From Rhizopus arrhizus (Eukaryota; Mucoromycota; Mucoromycetes; Mucorales; Rhizopodaceae), in contig JAKZZE010000001.1 in assembly GCA_024220505.1 (NCBI GenBank), positions 558,001-622,000 of the forward strand: a stretch of 64,000 nucleotides of DNA. Direction: 5' to 3'. Made by a program: the position numbers and the translations under genes. Under the pieces are notes generated by a model. The model was not told the DNA's origin, searched no databases, and saw only the letters and a program-made list of their open reading frames with translations. Shown one piece after another: positions 10,826 through 21,534 of the stretch. Numbering within the stretch: position 1 is the stretch's first letter; each line of letters begins with the position of its first letter.

Positions 10826-11283
10826 TCTGGACTAAATCTTTACAAATGAGTTTGAATAAGAATAGATCCTTATAATTAGTAACTGCCCTGAATAATATGT
10901 TTCAGTTTATATCTAGACAGTTTATTACTAACATCAGTTTATAAAATTTTTCTTATACATGTCAAATCATATCGGTCGTAACTATCTTTTGTCATCTAAT
11001 CTCAGGTCTTGCTCAACTAATATAAACAGCCTTGAAATTTTTCTTTAATAAAAGTATTCGACTTTAGACCTATTGTTCAGTCTTGTTAATTCTTCTTTGT
11101 CCTATTTTTAATACTTAAAACTCTTCATTCAGTTTCTACAAGAGAAGATTTGAGAATTAACTTTTTTTTTTCAATTAAAAATTACGAATAATCATAGCTT
11201 ACGGAATTCAATTCTTTTTCTTTTTGAACTTTTATCTGGTATATCACCAGAATGCAAGTATGTGCGATATGTCAATGGATTAC
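10826..11283. other. Non-coding right part of the element core
   Basis: No frame of note on either strand. It presumably includes the promoter of the minus-strand cargo gene. A T run lies at 11162-11170. Nothing else was recognised. Confidence 0.4.
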
Positions 11284-11562
11284 CGCGAATCCTCTGTCTT
11301 GAAACAAGTATTGGCTATTTAGTATCAACATTGTAACAGATTTCAAAACCACCAAGGTCTTCAATTTTCTTTTTCACATTTTTTAGCATTTTCTACAGAA
11401 TAGTCAACATAAAAAAGCATACATATTGCCTGATTTCGTGTTATGATCATGATAATCGTTGCTTGGCAATAAAAAAAAGTTGGTTATATTGCCACAATTT
11501 CCAGATAAAATGCTAGATGACTGCCAGATAGATGCCGGATGGTAGCAAGAATCAGCATCATT

Positions 11563-11606
<44 letters not shown>

Positions 11607-12047
11607 AATAAAAATAGTGCTTACCTGATTCTACTTATCTGATTCTTGTCATTGTCATTACATGGGCTCTATGTTTCGACATTTATCCCAACACTTGTAA
11701 GAATGCGAAACGAAACCTCTGGAATGACTTTTCTCCACGCTTTCGCAAGCTTCCGCAATTCTTTTTGATAGGGTGTCTTCCTGCAAAAACCTATGGCGCT
11801 TAACCTTACTCTTTGACACTGCCCAAAATTGTTCTATTGGGTTAAGCTCTGGAAAGTAAGTAGGAAGATACACACATTTATACCTTCGATACTCAATATA
11901 TTTCTTTATGTTTTCATGTGTGTGAATGGGTGCATTATCCATAACTACCAAGAATTAATTATGGTGATACGGTTTCTAAAAATATGACTCTATTTCTGAA
12001 TGACATCTTTTTTAATTGGCCAGTGACATTACTTGTTGGAAGCACTG
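11284..12047 (-). repeat. Right 764-bp inverted-repeat arm
   Basis: Reverse complement of the left arm. Its terminal GGAAGCACTG ends at 12047 and is followed by TA. The 42-nt T tract at 11564-11605 has the same length as the A tract of the left arm, and the 8-nt A run at 11471-11478 also matches. No mismatch was found in the parts I compared directly: both ends, the coding part by translation, the poly-A flanks and the inner boundary. Confidence 0.9.
11658..11951 (-). pseudogene. Tc1/IS630 transposase C-terminal fragment, right arm
   Basis: Same 97-codon fragment as at 9097-9390, translated identically, in opposite orientation: VVMDNAPIHT, YLPTYFPELNPIEQFW and the terminal WDKCRNIEPM. Both copies point inward toward the core. 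It lacks the HTH and the first catalytic Asp. The absence of any amino-acid difference between the two copies of an apparently dead gene indicates a recent duplication or ongoing gene conversion. Confidence 0.85.
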
Positions 12048-12049
12048 TA

Positions 12050-12731
12050 GTTCGCTCAATTTACGGAAATTAATTTGCTTACTTTTCATGATAGTCCTTA
12101 TAGACTAACTTTTTGTTTTTATGATGCTCAAAGAAGTCATTTGATTGTCAAATCCATACTTGATAATCAGATCGTTTCACTTTTTTTAAAGAGGAACCAC
12201 TTCTTTCTATCAAAATATCATCAGCTTTAAGAACCTGATGTTTACTACCAAATTTAATCTTGAATCAGAACTCTTCAAATGGATTTAGAAAGAATGAATA
12301 TGGAGGAAGATAAATGACTTTGTAGCCTCTAGTTTCAATTAAATTCCTTGTGGTTAAGGAGTAAGAATAGGTACACTATTTCTCACTAGATAATGACTTT
12401 ACATCCCATGTCTATCCAAAACATTCATAACACTCGAAATGAATACAAAGTGATACTCGACTTGTATATCGATTCAAGCATTTATCTTTTTTTCTTTCTC
12501 AGCGGATACAGGTTGTGGTTTCTTAAGCAAGACATCGAACACATCTGCTTCGGAAATTGCATCAAAGATGGTGATACTTACTTCCTTTACTGTTGGTACG
12601 ATTGCCTTTGCTGGGGTTCCCCTGGTTCTAGCAATATGTAGGTTGAATCCAGCTTCACCAATGCAAACACAGTTTCTACTGAAGTACAAGTATTCCATTG
12701 ATTCCCATTCTAATATCTTTTGTCTTTTCAT
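12050..12731 (-). pseudogene. Degenerate IS630/Tc1-like DDE transposase
   Basis: Immediately outside the inverted-repeat element. The frame 12731-12474 encodes NCVCIGEAGFNLHIARTRGT, matching the first DDE block (VFxDEAGFN) but with Asp replaced by Gly, then PAKAIVPTVKEVSITIF and LLKKPQP. After several stops and frameshifts follow SHYLVRNSVPILTP (consensus MDNAPIHTP, with Asp and His lost) and TRGYKVIYLPPYSFFLNPFE (third block). All three catalytic blocks are recognisable, but at least the first two catalytic residues are gone. This looks like an older relative of the transposase in the arms, and the 3-kb element may have landed beside or inside it. No N-terminal HTH was identified. Confidence 0.7.
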
Positions 12732-13116
12732 GTATAAAATTCATTCAAAAACTCTTGCAACAGATGACTTTCCAATCCTTTTCAGAATTATACAATACTC
12801 GTTGACTCGATATTTATGAAATGATAACGTACAGATGGTCAATTCACTGAATTTCTCACAAAGGTTTGATCCAGTGTGCTCAAGAAAGGCTGTAGGCTTC
12901 TCTTTTTTTAAATCTCACAAAGCATTTTGTGTATGCTTCATTCAGCTTAGATTTATGACCAGTTTTCTTCTTTTCTTACTTTTCTCTGAAATTTGGCACT
13001 GCTCTTCGATTCTATGTCTATGGCAGTAATCACTATCAGTTTTTTTTGCTTTATATACTTTTTTTCTGCTGTTTTTTATTGAAACATACCAGTTTTTATC
13101 AAGTTGTTGAGCTTCT

Positions 13117-13148
<32 letters not shown>

Positions 13149-13400
13149 CAAGCCTTTAGACTCTTCAATTGCAAAGAATTCCTTTCCAATGCCAAACATG
13201 GGGAGTCAAAATTGTCCTCAGAGCAGATATTGTTCATTGATCAAAATTTGAAATTGTGAAAGAATTTCGTCACTGCTTACTGCAACCATGTTCCATTCAT
13301 TTTCAAGTGCAGCATACAAATTTTTAGATTCACTGCAGCGTTTCCAGAATCGACTTTTAACGTCTTGACACCAATGTAGTAATCGTTCATACTAAATATT
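12732..13400 (-). pseudogene. Possible further transposase debris with a 29-nt poly-T tract
   Basis: On the minus strand 13230-13395 reads RFWKRCSESKNLYAALENEW followed by SSDEILSQFQILINEQ, which resembles the far C-terminal helices of Tc1-type transposases (LWxxVQxxWxxIP...LIxSMPxR). No catalytic motif is present. A T run of 29 nt lies at 13120-13148. The identification is weak and rests on pattern only. Confidence 0.3.
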
Positions 13401-14386
13401 TTCTATAAAGTTTCTGGAAAAAGAAAAAGTAAGCGAAAGAACTGTTTCAATCAAATAAATCAATTTTGAAAAACCAGTATTTTTTCAAAAAACAAGTTAC
13501 ACAATTCGGGTAAAATTCATTTAACAGGCTACTTTTAAAAGCTTCTTCATTGCTTACAATCTCTCTCTCTCTCTCTCTGTCTAACAATTGATTTTACAAG
13601 AAATACTAAATCAAGCAATGTATAGTAACAATCACGCTAGGAAAGAATATTAGCAATACACAATAGAAGTGGCCATGTACTCAATGCCAAGATCAATATC
13701 CAAGTCAGCCTATTTCCTCAAGAATAGTACATGTACCTTTATTTCATACTTAATAATCCCTTTTTAATCAAATTAAAATCATTTGCTTGTTATCAATTAA
13801 GCAAAAAAAAGAAAAAGACTTATTTTGGACAATATTGGTTTTCAAGGTTGTATACAGTAAAGTGTTTGTTGCACGGAGTATAATTAAGTGTTCATGAAAA
13901 AAAAGATTTTTGTGAATGTAAAGTAAGACAGTTTTTATTACTTTTATTGTGTTATTGTTTACAAAGAAAGGGAAAAAAAAGGTTCTGAAATTAAATCTCC
14001 TTCACTCTTTTACTGCACGAGAACTATATTAAATAGAATACACGTGTATTTGTTAAACTGAAGGAGAACAAAGAGTGACGGATGAGTGAATTGATGAAGT
14101 GGGATATTAAGGGAACGAATAGAAGGGGATAATTATTCTCGACTTTTTTTTTATACTCATTCAATCTCAATTTTATTTTAGGTTCTACAAAACCTCCTAA
14201 TAACTAATGAGTTATCCCCCTCACACTCTCACTCTTTTTAATCTTTTGCTCTTTCTCTCTTTCTCTCTTTTTCTTTCTCTTTTAATCTCCTTATTAAATT
14301 TTTCTTATTTTTCCCCTTCTTTTCTTTTTCTTTCCTCTTTGTATTTACTCTTTCCTTTCCTTTAAAGAAACAAAGCTTTTTTAAGA
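13401..14386. other. Intergenic region upstream of the kelch gene
   Basis: Contains a (CT)n microsatellite near 13560-13578 and otherwise AT-rich sequence without coding signal. The last 170 bp are pyrimidine-rich and listed separately. Confidence 0.5.
14217..14372 (+). promoter_or_regulatory. CT-rich tract upstream of the kelch gene
   Basis: About 150 bp of nearly pure C/T on the plus strand (CTCTTTCTCTCTTTCTCTCT and similar), ending 15 bp before the ATG at 14387. Pyrimidine-rich tracts just upstream of start codons are common in well-expressed filamentous-fungal genes. No TATA box was assigned. Confidence 0.45.
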
Positions 14387-17295
14387 ATGAAAAGTTCGAT
14401 ACTTTTCTTTATAGCATTTTTGAGCACTATACAAAGTGTCTATGGATACTTTTATTTATCCAATCTTGCCAATTCGCTTCCTTTCAAAGGTATGATGGCC
14501 TCAGCACGACTTAATAATTCACTTTATCTCTTCGGTGGCGAGAATGCAACATCACATTATTCAAACGACTTTTACAAACTCACGCAAACATCAGATGGGT
14601 TTACCTGGTCTATTGTACCTCAAACAAATTCACCAGCAGGCACAGCTGCAAGTCAAGCGTATATCACCTCTGATCAGCAAAATTTTGTCCTTTTAGGAGG
14701 CATGTCGAGCACAACTGCTGGCAAGATTGCTCCTCTTCAAATCTATACTTATAATTTTGCGAGTCAAAGTTGGGCATTGCGAACAAATCAAAATCAAAGT
14801 GTGGATACAACTAGCTTTATTTATAATAGAGAAGCTTTTTCTGCTACTTATGATTCATCTAGTCAAACTACTTATATATTTGGTGGAGATAACACATCTG
14901 CTGTATTCAATACATTACATAAGTTAGATTCCAACTTTCAAGCAACTCCCCTTGCATCAGCTCCAGAAGCTCGCTATGGACATACCGCATCTATTTTAAG
15001 GTAACAAAGCTTGTCCTACATTTTTATATTGATCCTTGTGTAACATTTTATTTATTTAGTTCTGGAAAATTAGTTGTCATTGGTGGTGTAGCTTCTTATG
15101 GTTTAGCTGCAATGAAACAAGTCATGGTTTATGATCCTTCTTCAAACTCATGGGCTTATCAAAATACAAATGGTATGAATGGTGTTTACCCTTCTTCTAC
15201 GGCTGATCATGTTGCAGTTGTCAGTAAGTTTTATATTTTTTATATTTTCTGTATTACATTTCGTTTAAACTCAGTTCTTTATTTTCATTGTAGATTCTCA
15301 GGATCAAATCATTATCTTTGGTGGTAAGGTGTGCTTTGATTTATATTATAAATAATCTCATCTTGTTTATTATAGGTGATAGTAGAGCACTAATGAGAAA
15401 TAGACAATATTTAAACACCATTGCCATCTTGGACACTAAATCTTGGACTTGGATTGTTCCTAGTATTAATGGTATTCCTCCCGCTCGTCGTGCTTTTGCT
15501 GTCGGTGGTCTTTTAGATGATTCTCATTTAACTGTCGCATTTGGTAAGGGATATTTACTCCTTACAAAAAAAAAAACATCTATTTACCTCCTTTTTTTTT
15601 TCTCTCTCTTCAAAAGGTGGTGCATTGAACGACTATTATAACGATGTGAACGTATATGATATCAAATCGAACGCTTGGTTACAATCATTTGATTCAAGCA
15701 GTAACAGCAGTAACTCTGTTTCAAAAGGTGTTATTGCTGGTGTCACAGTTGCTGGTGTTGTTTTGTTGCTCATCATTTTATTCTTACTCTGGAAATTCCA
15801 ACGTTATCTTCGTTGGTTGATTGCTCGTATTCACAATGACATCTGGAAGCCTCGTACAGGTGAACCTGTTTGGGCCGAGACCTCACGTTTAGTCTCTCAA
15901 GTATTTTTCTTGTTCATCTTTATCATGTTCCTTTACTTTGTCATTCGTCAAGCTGTTGATAGTCCCAATGTTACTCAACGTATTGAATCTGCCTCTGCCA
16001 CAGTTGAAGTACCCGATGTTCGTTTTTGCTTTGACGGGTTCCCTTCCCAAAGCGCAGTAGCTATCAATGGTGATAACGGTGCTCCCGGTGTTGCATGTAT
16101 GACAGATAATGGCTACAGTTGCACATCTTTTGTTCAACAGTTGGACATGTCTGTCTTCCAACCCACTTTCTCTGATAGTTTAGGTGCTGTCACCTGCTTC
16201 CTTTTCCGAGCTCCTGATTCATTCAAGTTGACTTCAACTTCGGGTGCCAACAATGGTTCCCGATTGTTGTTTACCATGTTTGGTGATCTTCAAACCACTT
16301 ATGGTCGTATTCACCTCTCCGTCTACCCCAAGAATATGGATCCCAACGCCAAAGTTTACAACACCAACGACAGTATCCCCGTTTATTTGTCTCAAGCCGA
16401 TGTACTCAACTGGCAAACAGCCGAACGAAACGATCTTCAATCCGAAAATGTCTTTACCATCGAACCATCCACTTACTCTGCACTCAGTTATGATATTGTC
16501 GATCACCGTTATTTGCAATCAGTCGGATGGAACTATGTTGGTTTCTTACCCATCACCAATTCCACTCCTGAAATTGAGAGTAACTTCCGTTCAGAAGCTC
16601 CCAATCCCAACTACACCACCACCCATACTGACTTGGGTCTTGTCGCCATCTACCCCAGTACCTGGGCTACTTTGGTCGATCGTGAAGTCAAGATGTACAC
16701 ATTAGTGAACGCTCTTGGTTTTGTCGGTGGTATCTTTGGTATGTTGATCGCTGTTCAAGCCTGGTTATTTGGTTTCCGTCCTCGTTCTCCTTGGGGTGTC
16801 GTTCATCGTTGGTCGACCGGTAGTCGTAAGCAGTCTCTTTTGTCTGGTCTTCAATCAAAATTCAAGACAACTGATTCTGGTATTCCTTTGGTTCATCCTG
16901 TCCATCACCGATTTAGTACAAATGAGTTTCACAACTTGGGACAGGAGACTGAGGCTCAGCGTGTCTCTCGTGTGGAGGAACGTATGCAGGTCTTGGAATT
17001 GCTGTTCAAGGCTTATTACGTAGACGATGAAGTGTTCCGTTCATTGGATAATGCAAATAGCACTACCAAGGACAACAGCAACTCAAACAATGCTCCTCAT
17101 GCTATTACCACTCCCTCTACTTTGGCACCCAGTACCAGTAATCCATTCTTTGGAAGCTCTGAAAAGGTTCCTAAATCAGATGGGTTTTCTCACATGTTTA
17201 ATGAAAGACAGAGTCAAGGAAGTATAAGCAGTGATGCCAACTCACAACATCATTTAAATAATCCTTCTGATGTTCATTTACGCGACATGCGATAA
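14387..17295 (+). CDS. Secretory kelch-repeat protein with three transmembrane segments
   Basis: Five exons: 14387-15000, 15060-15223, 15294-15323, 15376-15543 and 15617-17295, total 884 aa. Residues 1-20 form a signal peptide (SSILFFIAFLSTIQSVYG). Residues about 30-345 hold kelch blades with LYLFGGEN, FVLLGGMSS, TYIFGGDN, LVVIGGVAS and IIIFGGDSR glycine pairs, and many N-x-S/T sites. After a Ser/Asn linker come TM1 (about 362-383), TM2 (about 413-436), a roughly 245-residue extracellular or luminal domain rich in Cys and N-glycosylation sites, and TM3 (about 684-711). The tail is cytoplasmic and Ser/Asn-rich, with a short coiled coil (RVSRVEERMQVLELLFKAYY). The tail ends HLRDMR. Kelch plus a membrane module suggests a cell-surface or endomembrane receptor or scaffold. 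I do not know a named orthologue. The frame is continuous and the coding is strong. Confidence 0.85.
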
Positions 17296-17370
17296 ATATT
17301 TTTTTTTTTGAATAAAGTAAAAAACCTTAATTTTGATATTCCACTACTATTTTTTTTTTTTTTTGTTAAA

Positions 17371-18117
17371 ATGACAAGATGCAATAGTCAAGACATTGCC
17401 AATGTGATTGAGACAAATGCAACCAAGGAATTTTATTTAACTTTTAAAAGTTCTGAAACATGGCCACTTCAACCTACCACAAAAGAAACATGTCGAGTGC
17501 TCATTCTTGATTCTTCATTCAACCCACCCACCAAGGCCCATTCCAGTCTCCTCAAAACTTCACTAGCACACTATCCGAAAAACTACTTTGATGCCACACT
17601 CCTCTTGCTCTCCACAAAGAATGTCGATAAACAGTTGACGGGCGCAAGTGTCTTGCAGCGAGTGGAAATGATGCAACTGACCGCTGCCGACTATCCTCAT
17701 GCGGCCGTCGGGCTTACCACACACGGGAAATTTGTTGATAAGGCACGGTGTATCCAAGGCTGCTATCCTGACATTCCACTTGAACTTTACTTTATCATGG
17801 GCTATGATACCATCACTCGTCTGTTGGATCCTAAATATTATTTACCGCTTCCTTTGATCGATGCGCTCGGTCCCTTCTTGAATCAGTGCCACTTGATCTG
17901 TGCTGATCGAGGCAAAGGAGATGATACGTTTTGGGAAAAAGTGAATAAAGAGTTTGGTATGAATTCAATTCAAAGAATTAAGCTTGATCCGGTTTGTGCA
18001 AGGCTTTCAAGTACGATGGCAAGAAAGATGATTCAAGAAGGAGATAAAGTATCGTTACGTGACGTCTTGTGTGATTCTATCATTGAATTTATTGATAAAA
18101 ATCATGTTTATATCTAA
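17371..18117 (+). CDS. POF1: Nicotinamide-nucleotide adenylyltransferase-like protein (Pof1 family)
   Basis: Single exon, 248 aa. SSFNPPTKAH at about residues 51-60 is the HxGH-like nucleotidyltransferase loop, and LSSTMARKM near residue 210 is the family's ISSTxxR counterpart; both bind ATP. VLILD before the first motif and YFIMGYDTITRLLDPKYY in the middle match Pof1/NMNAT-like proteins of fungi. The likely role is adenylyl transfer to a nicotinamide mononucleotide-like substrate, in cytosol or nucleus. The enzyme class follows from the family; the substrate is inferred. The ATG at 17371 comes right after a T run, and the longer frame upstream opens with TTG in homopolymer, so it was not used. 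The gene starts only 75 bp after the kelch gene stop in the same orientation, leaving almost no room for a separate promoter. Confidence 0.8.
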   Translation: MTRCNSQDIANVIETNATKEFYLTFKSSETWPLQPTTKETCRVLILDSSFNPPTKAHSSLLKTSLAHYPKNYFDATLLLLSTKNVDKQLTGASVLQRVEMMQLTAADYPHAAVGLTTHGKFVDKARCIQGCYPDIPLELYFIMGYDTITRLLDPKYYLPLPLIDALGPFLNQCHLICADRGKGDDTFWEKVNKEFGMNSIQRIKLDPVCARLSSTMARKMIQEGDKVSLRDVLCDSIIEFIDKNHVYI

Positions 18118-18476
18118 AGTACCTTGTTTCTATTTATGATTTTAAACTGAATTATAACCAAAGATTGTCTATAAATAAAATTACAACACAAGAAATGATA
18201 GTTTTAAGTGATTGCAAATCTTTTGATATCCAATAGGATTCAATAACATGTCTTCCTCCTTTCTCTTGTATGTGAGTGCTATGACGTTAATAATGATTTG
18301 TTTATAGCTTACATATGATTTTAATCTTTAGCTTGAATAATAAAAGACTCAAGAATGCTTGGCAATTTCATTTAAAGATACGGCTTAAAAGGATCCAGAA
18401 CCTTTTGCGTCTTGTTTAATTCTCCTGCTAAATCGCGATATAAAATGCATCTATTCACGACTAATGAAATTGAGAC

Positions 18477-18520
<44 letters not shown>

Positions 18521-19110
18521 AGAAAAAAGCTCAGTTTACAAATCTAATTATAGTACGTAAAGAACATTGTTATTAACTGATATCTTCTTGAACCATTCGG
18601 AAACCTTGCATAAGGAGTAAAAAGAAAGTATGAGCTAATAAAAAAAAAAGCACAAAGAGCCTTAACTCAATTGGGGAGTGATGAATAACATCATAAATTA
18701 TCTCTAATAAGTTTAGTATGCTAACATACAGGAACAAAAAAAAATGAGTATTTGCTACAAGAACATATAAATCTATTTAAACTAAAAAGAAAGCAGTTTA
18801 TTAAGCCATGTTATCTTCATTTATACTTGTTCTTCTTCCTCGGTAGCAAAGTATAAAAATGGTTTAGCATAATATCAGATAAGCTGCTTAAAAGATAGAC
18901 TGAGTTTTGACGGAAGACTAAATCCTGCCTCTCTTTTTTTTCTTTCTTTCTCCTCATCCAACCACTAAAAAAAGAAACTCCCAAGAATTCTGTTCACTCT
19001 GTGTACGCCCTTTTTTTCTGCTATTTAATATCAAAAACCAATAATTTAATTGACAGAAAATCTTTCTTTTTATAAAAAAATATTTATTTTGATTTAGATC
19101 TTTTTTTTTC
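18118..19110. other. Intergenic with a 38-nt poly-A tract
   Basis: No gene recognised. The A run is at 18478-18515. The segment 18930-19110 is the T-rich upstream region of the next gene. Confidence 0.5.
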
Positions 19111-21503
19111 ATGGATAAATTTTTCAAAAGAAAAAGCAGTAATAAAAGCATTGAATCAATACAGAATGACACTAGAGTGCCCGAGATTGCATTACAAAGT
19201 ACAGAGACTACCGCGGAGAAACCTGCTTTATCTCGATCATCTTCAACACAATCGATCATCATAACTCCGGGTAAAGAAGAAAAAGCACCTGTTTTTGATA
19301 TACAACAAGAAGAAAACCTACCTTCTTTTCAAATAGAACAAGAAAAAGAGGATGTGAAGGAAGAGACGGATGAATCAAATACGAATACTTTGGTAGAAGC
19401 TGCTATGGATCAAGCAGAAGCACAAGATCGTCATGTTCGATTTCAAGAGCACGTTGCGGAATCAGCCGCCTTAGTTGAACATATGTTACGAATGAGAACC
19501 GGGCAACCTATCCCTGCCCCCGATCCTTTACAGACAATGGTTCACAACCTTCAGACCTATCGAGAAGAAGAAGAAGATGAACTTCCCCAGTCCCCTCTCA
19601 CAAGTAGTAGTGGAGGAATAGGTACTGGTGGTGGTAGTATTTTAGCAAGTTTAATGAAATTAGAAGCTCAGCGCTATGGAAGTGAACAAAACAGAAAGAA
19701 AAAAAAAAAGAAATCAAAGGTAAGAAAAAAAAAAAAAAAAAAAAAAAACCACTCAACCTGCTTCATTCTCCTACTCACTCCCTGCTTTTTTTTTTTTAGT
19801 CTGAAGATAACCCTAATTCAAAAAAGAAACCTACTTCTTTATACAATTTCCCTCTTCATTCAAGTACAGATCCATTACCAGATGATAACGATCACTTACA
19901 ACCCACCACAAAACTAAAACGTCCACCACTTCAGAATCGACCGGCCAGTTGGTTATCTGGTGTCGCTTCCAGTAAATACGTTGTGCCCAGTTTAGAAAAG
20001 CGCAAAAAATCCAATGCGCCCGTCTTGTCACGTCGAACATCCATGGACAGTATGGTGACGACCGCCTCACAATTCGAACCCATCACGTTAGAGGATCGTA
20101 TCCGGATCACGTTTGAGATTGCCAACATCTTGCAAAAGCAAGAGTTCTTACGAAAACTCTGTCGGTCCTTGATGATGTACGGCTGTCCGGCTCATCGACT
20201 CGAATATGCCATGCGGCAGGTCTCACGAACCTTGGGTGTCGAGGCAGAGTATGTCTTTATACCCAACGTGATGCTCATGACGTTTTACGATTCAACTACC
20301 CACACAACCGAGACTCACTTCATACGACAGAATCCTGGGTTTGAAATGCATCGATTGGCAGACATCTATCGATTGGAGAAATTAGTAGCCTATGGTGAAG
20401 TCTCAGTGGACGAGGCTTTGGAATTTATCGACAAGGTCTATGAGCAACCGGCTATTTATCCTCGATGGTTACAACCCTTTGTGTTTGCTCTGGCTGCATT
20501 TTCTGGCTGTGTCTTGTTTTATGGTGGGCGGTGGAAAGAGGGTGGTGTTTCTGCTGCACTTGGAAGTAAGTTTGTATATTCATGAAACAAGAAAAAAAGA
20601 CTAACAAATATAAAAGTGCTTTTTGCAGTCAATGAAATCTTTTCTACAGTTGTTTCAAGTCTTCAACCCATTTGGGAAATTACAGTCTGTATACTCATTG
20701 GATTTGTAGCTCGTGGAGTTCAAAAATACGAATTTTGCTTTGCACCTATTGCATTCTCTTCTTTCATTATCGTTCTTCCCGGATACCCTATGGCAGTAGC
20801 CATCATTGAACTCGTCTCACGTCAGTTAGTCAGTGGTGTGGTTCGTATGGTGTATGCCATCATTTATTCCTTTTTGCTCGGCTACGGCGTCTCGATGGGT
20901 TCTGCTCTTTACCTAACCATGGACAAAAGCGCCACGACAACCCAATCAGATCAGTGTAGGACGGCGTCCAATGCTTCGACCTGTATCTCAAGTGAATCAC
21001 CCTGGTTTAATTTTTTGCTTGTCCCGCTTTTTGGTCTTGCATTCTGTGTTTATCTGAGAGCCAAATTGCCTCGTTGGCCAGTCATGGTGCTCGTGGCTGC
21101 TATTGCTTACGCGGTTAATTACTCTCTTTCTTGCTGGGCTGAAGCTCCCTCACAAATCTTGCAAATCGCACCTGCGTTCACTATAGCTTTGATTGGTAAC
21201 TTGATGTCTAAATTTACCGGCAAGATGTCATTTGATGCCGTCTTGTTGGGTGTGTTTTATCTAGTACCTAGTGGTCTAGGTGTGAAAGCAGCACTTGGTT
21301 TATTTGGTGGATCAGATGAAGTTGGAAATCAAGGTGCAGGATTTGCTTTGGTGATGATTGAAACCTCGATTGGTAAGTAGAATAGCATGCTGTACTACAC
21401 GCATTATTCATTGTTTTCCGTAGGTATTACTCTTGGCCTGTTCCTTGCCACATTACTTGTATACCCAAAAGGAACACAACGTACACCTTTGATGAGTTTA
21501 TAA
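19111..21503 (+). CDS. PRM10: ThrE/Prm10-family multipass transporter (DUF1212)
   Basis: Four exons: 19111-19719, 19800-20565, 20629-21372 and 21424-21503, total 732 aa. The N-terminal third is cytosolic and low-complexity (Ser, Glu and a poly-Lys end). From about residue 290 comes the ThrE domain: ILQKQEFLRKLCRSLMMYGC, PAHRLEYAMRQVSRTLGVEA and FIPNVMLMTF, then about ten hydrophobic segments beginning LQPFVFALAAFSGCVLFYGG. Late motifs are VLPGYPMAVAIIELVSRQLV and FYLVPSGLGVKAALGLF, ending GLFLATLLVYPKGTQRTPL. Bacterial ThrE exports threonine/serine; yeast Prm10 is pheromone-regulated with unknown substrate. The acceptor of intron 2 is ambiguous: TTTTGCAG at 20628, used here with a CTAAC branch site 24 nt upstream, or AAAAG 13 nt earlier, which would alter only the junction residues. 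It is tail-to-tail with the next gene, 31 bp apart. Confidence 0.88.
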
Positions 21504-21534
21504 TCATTACAAAGCTTTATTAATAAATGTGTGT

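Larger units (their letters stand above)
9001..12047. mobile_element. 3,047-bp element with 764-bp terminal inverted repeats, flanked by TA
   Basis: The element starts CAGTGCTTCCAACAAGTAAT at 9001 and ends with the exact complement at 12047. TA lies immediately outside both ends (8999-9000 and 12048-12049), as expected for Tc1/mariner-type TA target duplication. The arms, 9001-9764 and 11284-12047, are the same length. They matched base for base wherever I compared them, including a 42-nt A/T homopolymer. A 1,519-bp core (9765-11283) carries a cargo pseudogene. Each arm contains only the C-terminal part of a DDE transposase, so the element cannot move by itself. It is either a recent composite/fold-back Tc1-like element or an inverted duplication; an assembly artefact must be excluded because of the perfect arms. 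Confidence 0.75.
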
